64,000 bases of DNA from Nageia nagi (Eukaryota > Pinophyta), in assembly GCA_050084985.1 (NCBI GenBank), contig JBITNC010000001.1, forward strand, positions 124,001-188,000, read 5' to 3'. Positions within the stretch are counted from its first letter, which is position 1. Each line of letters opens with the position of its first letter. Under the pieces are notes generated by a model. It was not told the DNA's origin, made no database searches, and worked only from the letters and a program-made list of their open reading frames with translations. This document shows, piece after piece, positions 48,631 to 57,290 of this stretch. The translations under genes were made by a program, and so were the position numbers.

Positions 48631-49169
48631 TGTTAGCAAATTATATATTTTGAAGTAATGGAATGCATAAAATATTGCAAAAAATATAAACACAAAAAAT
48701 GCATAAACAAGAGAGACATAGATATACATGGTTCACCCAGTTTGGGCTACGTCCACACCAAATAGCTAGTCCTTCCTTTCTATTATCCAGCAAAGTGAAG
48801 AAATACAACCTATAGCAGATTCACTATAATATCCTCTATTTTCTCTCATAGTATCACGTCTCTATTTCTACTCACCAACACACATCTACTATAATGCCCT
48901 TATACAAAGAGAGGGGTTTTTATCCAGGGTAAAAAACCCTAAACCAAACATAATTTCTACCATCAGATCATTCACCTAATGAACGGCCCAGATTGACATC
49001 TATTTTTAACTTCGAGGATACTACCCTTGAACCCCTATCAGGGGATCGTTGGCCCCCAGACCCCCTAGTAGGGGGGGATGTTCCCCCCTAGACCCCCACA
49101 GGGGGGACCAGTCCCCCTTGCAACCCCCCTGCATGGAGGGGTGTATAAACTTCCTGGGGTATACATCCA
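48631..49169. mobile_element. Probable solo LTR inserted in element E RNase H
   Basis: A 539-bp unit with TG...CA ends splits the conserved RNase H sequence: coding on the right stops at LFQLD and resumes on the left at SLDNQLAI. Minus-strand reading includes GTGGACGTAGCCCAAACTGG and GTGAACCATGTATATC, wording typical of plant LTR ends, so minus is the more likely orientation. The flanks share only GTTG (48629-48632 and 49170-49173), so the exact ends or the target duplication are uncertain. It has no coding sequence and includes a G/C-rich block at 49024-49143. Confidence 0.6.
49024..49143. repeat. Four 30-bp C-run/G-run units inside the solo LTR
   Basis: Runs of CCCC(C) recur at about 49024, 49053, 49083 and 49113, each followed after 4-8 bases by a GGGG(G) run, as in CCCCCTAGTAGGGGGGG. 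The period is about 30 bp, and each unit could fold as a short hairpin. The composition contrasts sharply with the AT-rich surroundings. Confidence 0.7.
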
Positions 49170-52100
49170 GTTGAAATAAAGAATTTTGAATAATCATGCT
49201 CCACACACAACATGAGCCACCTTGCTCATACCTAATTTCTTTCATAATATGCCTTAACCAAATGGCTTCTTGGGCTACAATAAACATGGTGTGATACTCA
49301 ACTTCTATGGTGAAAAGAAAAACAATACATTTCTTCTTAGAATCCCAAGAGATAACACCTAAACCAATTCTAAACACATACATAGAGATTGATTTCCTAT
49401 CATCTCTATCTCCCCCATAGTTAGAATTTGAGAATCCAAATAGAACAAATGAGGGTAACTTAAAATACTTGAGAGCAAGATCCTTAGTCCCTGCAACATA
49501 CCTCAAGATTTGCTTAATAGCATTAAAGTGCTCAACATAAGGTTTATGCATGAATCATGCCATCAAATTCACTGCAAAGGCAATATCTAACCTAGATATA
49601 GTCAAATACAAAAGACTACTAATTAATTTTCTATAAGCTATAGCATCAGCTAATTGAGAGTTTAAGTTTAGAGAAATAATGATTCTAGGTGAGATTAGGA
49701 TTGTAGCATATATACATTCCTCCATTCCAAAATTTTGCAAGATGTTTGATATATATTTAGATTAACTGAGATAAGTACAATCTTTGTATTGATACACTTG
49801 TACTCTAAAATAGTAGTGTAAGAGAACAAGATCAATCATATCAAATGTTGCCTTAAGTTTGGATATGTATGCTTGAATGATTTCATCATTATTCTTAGTT
49901 ATCAAAAGATCATCCACATAAAGGAGAATCAATACCACGTCTTTCCCTTGATTGAGCACATATAGATTGGAGTCAAAAAAACACTTAGAGAAACCAATAT
50001 TTGTAAATTACCCTAAAATCTTCTTATACCAGGTTCATGGTGCTTGCTTAAGTCCATACAATGACTTCTTTAGCTTGCACACAAAGGTTTTTTTCTTTCC
50101 ATAATAAACCCTTCTAGTTGATTCATGAAGATTTCCACATCTAAGTCACCATTGAGAAATGCACTCTTGACATTAAGTTGAAAAACTTTTCATCCTTGAG
50201 CTACAAAAAGAGCAAGGATAATCTTGATAGTAGGCATCTTTATCATGAGAACAAAGGTTTCCTCATAATGTACACTATATTTCTAAGCAAAACCTTTAGC
50301 TACTATCCTTACCTTGTATTTTTCAATATCTCCAACTAAATTGAACTTGACCTTATAGATCTAGTTATTGCCAATCACATTCTTCTCATTGAGATAAGGA
50401 ACCAAGTTCCAAGTTTTATTTTTTATTAGTGCCTCATACTCCACTTTCATGGCTTCCATCTAGCACTTGTTCTTTAAAGCTTCTTTGAAGGTTGAGGGCT
50501 CATGTTGGTTACCAATCTTGGCAAATAAGGATTTGTTCAAGGTCATGCTCCTTGTTACCCTTTATGTTGGAGAATTTTGTTCTTGAGGTGACTTGTCTAC
50601 ACTAATATCTAACCAACTAGGTGCAACTGAAGAGTCCTTTGGATCATCAATATCCTCATTAGAAGTAGATTTTTGAGAAAGTTCATTAAACTTTACATCC
50701 CTTGAAACAAACACAACTTTGTAGGATGGAGAGTAGAGCTTGTAGCCTCTATTCTGACTATCATAACCTATAAAGATGTATTTTTCAACTTTTTTATCCA
50801 ACTTCTTCCTTTTCTTAGAAACAATGTAGGATAATCTTCACAACCAAACACTCTAAGGTGTGAAATGTTAGGTTTTCTTCCTAACTATGCTTTAAAATGA
50901 GTTTTACTCTGAATGGCTTTTATGGGACACCTATTTAAGGTGTAAATATTAATGATTATAGCTTCACCCCATAAGAAACTAGGAAGATTATCCAGCATGC
51001 ACCTTGCCATCTCTTTAATTATTTTATTTTTTCTATCAACAACATCATTCTACTATGGAGTGTAAGGAATCATAAACTACCTTTTGATTCCATACTTAAC
51101 ATAATAGTCACTAAACTCAGGTTTTTTATATTCTTTCCCATTATGTGATCTCAACATCTTGATTTTAAGGTTAGTTTAATTCTCAGTAAAAGCTTTAAAA
51201 ACCTTAAAACTCTCAAATGTTTGATCCTTGTGCTCAAGTAGATACCCAAAGGTCATCCTAATAAAGTCATCAATAAAGGTCAATATGTAAGATGATCCTT
51301 CAAGCTACTTAGTTTAAAATGGACCCATCAAATCTAAATGCATAAATTGAAGAGATTGAGATGCTCTTGTTGCCTTATCTTTTTCAAACTTTTGTCTATG
51401 CATCTTGCCAAAAATGCACTCCTTGCATAGACCAATCAAAGGAGAAATTGAAGGCAAACCTTCCACAAGTTCTTGGTCTTTCATGACTTGAATACTCTTA
51501 TGGTTAAGGTGCCCTAAATGATGGTGCCAAAGATTACCTCTAGAACACACACTAGAAGGAAGACACATCTTTGATGGAACTTGATCCATAAGGTAGAGGT
51601 TATCTTTCATAGATCCTTTAACCAAAGTGGTAAGTCCTTTCTTAATGCACCAAGATTGAGAGTCAAACTCAAAAGAGTACCCTTTTCTAGCAAATTGGAT
51701 CATGGAGAGAAGATTCATCTTTAACTTAGGAACATAGAGAACATTTTCAAGAACCTTCTCATGAATCAACATACTTCCAATTCCTTGGACTTCAAGGCTA
51801 GAGTTATCATCTATCACAACCGCATCTTTTTTATACTTGTAAAAATTCTCAAACTTTTTTTTTCAAAGCATAGGTGATTAGTGCAGCTAAAATCAACAAT
51901 CCAATTAGAAAGAAAAGAAAGAGACATAGAGTAGAGCACCATAGCAAAATTAGCATAAATATTCTTCTTTCCTTTGAAGTTCTTTATATTTTCATTGCCT
52001 TTGTTCTTTTCCTTTCTTTTTTTTGTAGCAATCAAATACTTTATGACCTTGGATGCCACAATAGTTATAATTACCATTAAACTTTTCCTTAGGATAAAGA

Positions 52101-52928
52101 TTATTTACTTTTCATTTTCCATCTCTTTGCTTGAAGTGGTTATTATTGCCATTATTCCTACTGTTATTGTTGTTATTCTTATTGTTGCCATTATTGTTCT
52201 TGTTGTTGCTATTATAGCAATTACCTCTTTTCTCAAAACTTTTGGAGGAAGAAAGATATGATTTCTTTTGATGGTTGAACTTCTTCTTGAAAGGAGTTTT
52301 GGTTGCTCCAAGAGCAATGTTATTATCCTTAGGAGAAGAAATCAACACCTTATTGTTAAGGGTTTTCTCATGCTTCAATAGGTGCCTAGAAAGGTTCTCA
52401 AGGGAGAAGACTCCTTCTTCATCATCAAGCCTTGTTTCCATAACTATCACAAAGTTTTCAAACTTGGAAGAAAAGCTTTGAAGAATGATGAAGACCATGA
52501 ACTCATCATTAATCTAATTGCACTCACAAGTAACAAGTTAGATGATTAGGTCAATGATTTTATTCAAGTAGATAGCCACATTTTCATCTTCTCCTTGATG
52601 AGATTGAAGTAACTTATAAAGAATGGTAAACCTTCTTAAAAAGTTTGAACTAAGGTATTTGCTTAAGCTTATCCCAAGCTTCCTTTATTAAGGTTGAAGA
52701 GGAAATCATTAGGAGCACATCATCTAAAATTACATAATAAATCATGGAGGTTACCAAATCATTCTTCATGTTGTAAGTCTCTAGTGCCTTCTCATCTATA
52801 GGAGGTACAAGGTTCTCATTAATTATTTGCCAAAGCTTCTTTACCTGCAATTCAGCTCTTATCTATGGTTTCCAAATCCTAATGTTGAAACCATCAAGAA
52901 TGTGTTTTGGTAAAAAGGATTCTTTCAT
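52101..52928 (-). pseudogene. Element E gag
   Basis: The start is the minus-strand ATG at 52928 (MKESFLPKHILDGFNIRIWK), followed after a TAG by IRAELQVKKLWQIINENLVP, DLVTSMIYYVILDD and KEAWDKLKQIP, the UBN2-type Gag core. The open piece 52498-52112 gives LDDEEGVFSLENLSRHLLKHE, an Asn-rich run, and just downstream (52075-52034) YNYCGIQGHKVFDC, a zinc knuckle whose first Cys is Tyr. The plus-strand Val/Ile-rich open frame at 51974-52261 is the antisense shadow of the Asn-rich run. Confidence 0.75.
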
Positions 52929-53063
52929 TTGCTACACAAGAATGTGAAAAATAATAAGCATGTAATTAACAACATTATATGTTAAGTTTTAACCAAGTAA
53001 AAATAACATGTTAATTTTAACACAAAATACATGTATGATTTGATTCACAAGTGTAAATATTTT
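52929..53063 (-). other. Element E leader fragment
   Basis: 135 bp of AT-rich sequence between the gag start of E and the first base of D's LTR. No Met-type primer site is seen, so D inserted downstream of it in the transcript sense. Confidence 0.5.
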
Positions 53064-53903
53064 TGTAGACACCTAAAAATGTCCCTTTTTAACTAGTAAA
53101 CATTGAAATAATCATAACTCTTTGTGACAATATAAAATAGGTTTAAAAACCATATTATTGGATAGCTCTCATCAAGTACATGCAAAATGAGTGGTCACAT
53201 GACCCCTTTTCATTAAAAATTGACTATTTGGTGATCATTTTAATATTGTTATAAAAATTGAAAACCAGTTGCCAGTGACCCAAAACAATCGCCGGTGTTT
53301 TGAGATGATCGCCGGTGTCTACCTAGTAATCGCTAGCGACTCTATAACAGCCGAATAGAAACCAAAAATAGTAAAAGAAAGTTGTAATGTCTCATTCTTC
53401 CAAGATGCTACAGATAAAGGGGGTCAGTTATGACCTATGGTGGCTTTTGACTCCCCTTTACCAGCCTTGGAAAATCTCACCCAAAAATATATAAATACAA
53501 GCCAAAATAAAGCAATAGGGACCCATTTTTGAAGTAGGGTAATGCTGCCAAAATCTTGTGAGCTCATACCCTTTTATTGTTTTATGCTAGTTTCAATTTA
53601 ATACATGTCATACATAGATGCTTTGATGTTATTGTCTTTTGCATGTGTGTAGGATTTACAGGCTGTCCACATCAAGGAGACAAGTAAGCCAATTAAAAAT
53701 AATGAAGATCTAATACTCTCATATTGGCAAATGGCATTTATAAAAGTCTCTTCCAAGGGCAAATTGTATTTTGAGCTGAAAATCAATATCAATTTACAAT
53801 TACAACATTTCTACCTATTTTACATAATTTGAAGTTCAGTGAAAATCTAAGAATAATTGTATTTTATGTTATTCTACATTCCAGCTCTATTTTCATTGTA
53901 ACA
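53064..53903 (+). mobile_element. Element D 5' LTR
   Basis: Runs TGTAGACACCTAAAAATG ... ATTGTAACA (840 bp). The first 164 bases recur at 63837-64000. A TATA box TATATAAATA lies at 53488. Four 20-bp repeats with CpG sites lie upstream of it. The five bases before it are ATTTT; the matching target copy would be beyond the window. Confidence 0.85.
53265..53343 (+). promoter_or_regulatory. Four 20-bp tandem repeats in the U3 part of D's LTR
   Basis: GCCAGTGA at 53271, GCCGGTGT at 53291 and 53311, and CGCTAGCGA at 53331 fall exactly 20 bp apart. They lie about 150-220 bp upstream of the TATA box, a place where LTR enhancers are often found. A regulatory role is inference. Confidence 0.55.
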
Positions 53904-53906
53904 TTC

Positions 53907-53924
53907 TGGCGCTAGAAGGAGGGC
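53907..53924 (+). other. Element D primer-binding site
   Basis: TGGCGCTAGAAGGAGGGC begins 3 bp after the LTR end. TGGCGC openings are usual for gypsy primer sites. I do not assign the tRNA. Confidence 0.75.
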
Positions 53925-54630
53925 CCCTCCCAACAATTGCAAGATGTGGTGATAGTAGTATCTTTCCAATTTGATAATTTTTGGTCATATCTTGCATATT
54001 ATCTTATGTTTGATTATTTTTTTGTATGAATTTCAGGTTCAATCTTGTTGGTGAAAGATCTTCTTGATTATCTGATTCAAACACATAGAAAAGGAGCGAT
54101 CAGGATGAGGTAGGCTACTTCTTTCCATCTCTTTGTTTAGATCCTGCATGTCAAAATACAAACTTTTGTTAGAATATAGATAATTAAATTGATTAGAGTA
54201 AATCAAATAATTTACAACTCTTAAGATAAAAAAGTATAATATAAACATATTTTAGTGATGCATACATATCATATAATAGAGTATATAATAAAAAAAAAAC
54301 ATAAATAAATAAAATGCTATTTACGGTTCAACATAAATCTTAATAATACATATATTCTGTCAAATAAAATGACAAATTAAACATCTTTGCCATAAATTTT
54401 ATTTTTAGCTGCTACTGTTAAAGCATCAATATCACCTTTTGAATATAACTAGATGGTCAGCTCCTGAGATAAGAAGAGAATTAGATCCTAACATTATCAA
54501 GAATAAGAGCCCCAGTTTGCTACAGGGAAATATTAAGAACCAAAGAAGGGTCTTTACAAGAAATTCCTATAATCATATATTTTAACACCTAATTAGCAGG
54601 ATAGTCTAATAAATAAATAAATAAATAAGA
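53925..54630 (+). other. Element D leader, first part
   Basis: Untranslated and AT-rich, with an (AAAT)n run at 54610-54628. The 69-codon minus-strand frame at 54039-54248 shows no family features. Confidence 0.5.
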
Positions 54631-54634
54631 GATT

Positions 54635-55960
54635 TATAGCTCTTAGCCACTCGATCTACATGGATGCATGCTAGTAGAATACATACAAAGGATATGCAGT
54701 CAGGTTGGGTTCCCATGTACTTTGTCAGATCCAAGAGTTCTCTGCTATAGCCAAGAAATACAGTCTCTGATTATTACCGCCAACAAAATTGTGTAAGCCC
54801 AGAGGAGCAAGCATACCCGACCTTCCCTAGAAATGAATGAATCTTAGGAGATGGAGATGACTAGAATAACCACCTTGCCATCTTAGGAGAAGTTTGAATC
54901 ATGAGCCAATCAGAAGCACTAGGAAGAGAAGCAGAAAAGCAAATCCCCACTTCAACCCCTTTGCATCCTCGCTCTTCTCTTCAATTGATTCTTGCCATTT
55001 CATAGGAGGTCTAATTATTCATCTCATTCTACCTAGATTTCCACTTTTCCATAAACCTATTAGGTTTGATTCTGCATCCATTCCATAGTAGGGGAGTGGT
55101 GGGTATCTTCCTGCATCATGCACCTTGTCAAAATAATAGACAAGCCTTTTGTATGATACCAAACACTCTGTACATGTTTATCAGGGCACCACAACCATAA
55201 CATTTGATGAAAATCATTATCAGCTACTTGTTGGTAGACGTCCACACCTGCTTCTAAAAGCTCCATCATGGAACATGTTGAACATTGGCAAAGGTTGCAG
55301 AGTGTAGCCTTACTCTTCGTAATTTCCTCTACTTACAAGCCTCTAGGATCCTTTCCAAAAAACCCATTTGGTGCACTGCCTGTGATCATCACTGCCAATG
55401 AGACTGCATCTCGATGGGGCATTTTGTTAAATAATTAGTGCCCCTTTCAATGGATCTATTCTTTACATATCTCGAGATCATTGCAATCCATGAAACCGCA
55501 TTCGTTAATGGCGTGTCTTGCTAAATAATTCATAGGCCCATTCAATGCATACATTTTGTGTTTATCCCATGATTAGTGCAGTCTATGAAGCTGCCAAGGT
55601 ACAGTGTCAATCAATCCATGAACTAATTCAATGTATCAATTTTGAGCATATTGAGCGATCAAAATAATTCCTTTAAACTATAGTTTCACGAGGCACTTTC
55701 TCAACAATTTACGGGTTATTTCAACTCCTCTATGTATATCCTTTAATTATGGTATCTTATCAGCAATTTGAACATTTCTTTACCTTCCATGCTTGGTATA
55801 CATGTCTATAATGGCATTCATGATCACATGCAATAGAATTCTACTCCCAAAGAGTCTTCGATATATTTATAAACCGTTACAAATCACCCAATTCGATGTA
55901 GGACTTGAAGACGCCAGGAAAGGTGCACTGATCTGGTTGCACTACGGGTGGTATTAGTGG
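54635..55960 (-). pseudogene. PPR gene fragment inside the leader of element D
   Basis: Read on the minus strand, the block starts near 55950 with VQPDQCTFPGVFKSYIELGD and continues with a degraded VGNALIDMY-like segment (IIDMYTKHG in one frame), LFNKMPHRDAVS then MITGSAPNGF (55440-55350), GVDVYQQVADNDF (55240), and near 54740 ELLDLTKYMGTQPDCISFVC and LLACIHVDRVAKSY. These are successive 35-residue PLS repeats of a pentatricopeptide protein, in order, with frame changes and stops. It lies opposite to D's transcript and covers roughly ten repeats' worth of DNA with losses. It may be a captured host fragment or an older insertion in D. Confidence 0.7.
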
Positions 55961-56293
55961 CTGTTAGTAATTTAATATTTAATTTTATATCTTCATTTTA
56001 AAACTTTTAGATTAATTTTTGAATTTTAAATTTTCAATTTAATATTTTAGATTAGATATTAATTGAAAAAAAAAACAATATTCAAATACTTAATTGACAT
56101 GTTTTATTTATGGAATGATATAATAGGTCCTACAAAGGAATAGGTTTAAAAGACGTTAAAAGTTGATTTTACTTAAGATTTTTCCTTTGAACCCTTTGTG
56201 ACAAATAGAAACATAGGCATGTGTCAGTCACTCTAGATCTATACAAATCTTAAGTTGTTGAGAACAATTAAAAGGCCTTTAAATTTTATCATT
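55961..56293 (+). other. Element D leader, last part
   Basis: AT-rich sequence leading to the upstream ORF. No features recognised. Confidence 0.45.
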
Positions 56294-56968
56294 ATGAGGT
56301 TTGTCTTGGTTGCACTTTTAAATTATGTTCCTTTTTCTGTCAAAATAAAACCAAAAATACAAAGACTATGTTCACATATTGCCAAGTCAACCTTAGATAC
56401 TCATTCTACTTTTGAGATCGTGAAGAATGATTTTTATATCAACATTGAAAAGCTTTTACCATACTTAGTAGAGATAGAACAATATACCATACCTCTTCTT
56501 CAATCCTCAGAAAGCCTTCTTAGATCCCATGAAGAGCTAGAGTATAGTTCTTCCATTTCTTCACCCTCATCATGGGATGAGTTTGACACTAAAAATAATG
56601 AGCCCATCATAAAGATTGAAAACTCATCGACACATCTCATCAAATTAAAATCTTGTTGTGTATCTCTTTTTGAGAATATCAAATCTCATTACCCCGATAT
56701 ATCGATGGATGAAGCAAATATCAATGCTAAGGATTATGACACAAGATCTTTTACTAAATCTTATGACCTCCAAAAGCTTGACACTTTGACATCCTCACCC
56801 ATGATTTGGAATGAATATGATATTGAAGATGAGGAGCTTGACATGAATCTTGAGGACCTTTTTGAATGTTTTGTAGAATCACAATCTGATTCTCCTTCTC
56901 CTATTGAAATTGTAAGACCTACAATCAAGTTTCATATATCTCATATACTCTTGAGCTTGGTAATATGA
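56294..56968 (+). CDS. Upstream ORF of element D, unknown function
   Basis: An unbroken 224-codon frame. The open frame extends 13 codons further up to a TTG at 56255, but the first ATG is at 56294 (MRFVLVALLNYVPF). I do not recognise the product. The N-terminus is hydrophobic for about 15 residues, then lysine-rich. The rest is acidic, with a repeated motif: SPSSWDEFDTKN (near codon 90) and SSPMIWNEYDIED (near codon 172), each followed by an acidic run. Tat/Ogre elements often carry an extra ORF between primer site and gag, and the position fits. Given the nonsense mutations in the next frame, its intactness may be chance. Confidence 0.5.
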   Translation: MRFVLVALLNYVPFSVKIKPKIQRLCSHIAKSTLDTHSTFEIVKNDFYINIEKLLPYLVEIEQYTIPLLQSSESLLRSHEELEYSSSISSPSSWDEFDTKNNEPIIKIENSSTHLIKLKSCCVSLFENIKSHYPDISMDEANINAKDYDTRSFTKSYDLQKLDTLTSSPMIWNEYDIEDEELDMNLEDLFECFVESQSDSPSPIEIVRPTIKFHISHILLSLVI

Positions 56969-57054
56969 CTTCTTTATGCTTGCCATAAGAAAAAATTGAA
57001 GAATTTTATATAAAAAAGTTCTTAGATTGTCTTGTTGAACCAAAGGAGTTCCAA

Positions 57055-57290
57055 TTGAAAAAAGAAATTTCTAAGACAAACATATATCAGCTTGTGAAAG
57101 AAAAACCATATAGAAAAACAACATATCATAGTGGTCATGCTGAAACACATTTTAATAAGAGAAGTGTAATAAGAATATACTTAATACGCCTCTTCAGGTC
57201 CAAACAATTAAAGATAATTTTCAAGAAAAATCCCATGAACAACAAAAAGCATGTATTTCTCACAACCAACATGGGAAATTCTTCAACAAA
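57055..57290 (+). pseudogene. Short coding-like segment before gag in element D
   Basis: The 79-codon open piece 57055-57294 (KKEISKTNIYQLVKEKPYRK ... KKHVFLTTNMGNSS) is in a different frame from both neighbours. It may be the frameshifted end of the upstream ORF or the end of a separate product. It is basic and has no recognisable domain. Confidence 0.35.

Larger units (their letters stand above)
48356..52100 (-). pseudogene. Element E pol: protease, integrase, RT, RNase H
   Basis: Read on the minus strand. Protease: SNWIVDFSCTNHLC (about 52000), where the catalytic D-S-G has become D-F-S. GAG-pre-integrase: NLWHHHLGHLNHKS (51540) and CKECIFGKMH (51420), then LQFMHLDLMGPF, the first integrase Asp. 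A later integrase part is VEKYIFIGYDSQNRGYKLYSPS (50790). RT: LLYVDDLLITKNNDE (49920) with intact YVDD. RNase H: SNSNYGGDRDDRKSIS (49430) and IEVEYHTMF (49310), then past the inserted LTR DNQLAISLAKN and FHERKKHVEIHVYYIREKV (48600-48500). The largest open pieces are 167 and 176 codons. Several stops and shifts separate them. Confidence 0.8.
47152..53063 (-). mobile_element. Element E: Ty1/copia retrotransposon, 5' end displaced by element D
   Basis: A minus-strand copia with 3' LTR, polypurine tract, a 0.7-kb 3' stretch, and RNase H, RT, integrase, protease and gag in reverse map order up to the gag start at 52928. Its leader is interrupted at 53063 by D's LTR, so E's primer site and 5' LTR must lie beyond the window. 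A second insertion, a 539-bp probable solo LTR, splits RNase H. E itself is inserted in element B. All genes are broken. Confidence 0.8.

Noticed and set aside
49021-49170. C-terminal part of the 176-codon minus-strand frame (Gly/Pro/Trp-rich)
   Set aside because: It reads through the inserted solo LTR and is not part of the RNase H.
51974-52261. 95-codon plus-strand frame with a long Ile/Val-rich, membrane-like stretch
   Set aside because: It is the antisense of the Asn-rich run in copia E gag (AAT/AAC codons read as ATT/GTT).
54894-55088. 64-codon plus-strand frame in D's leader
   Set aside because: It lies opposite the PPR-like sequence and has no domain.
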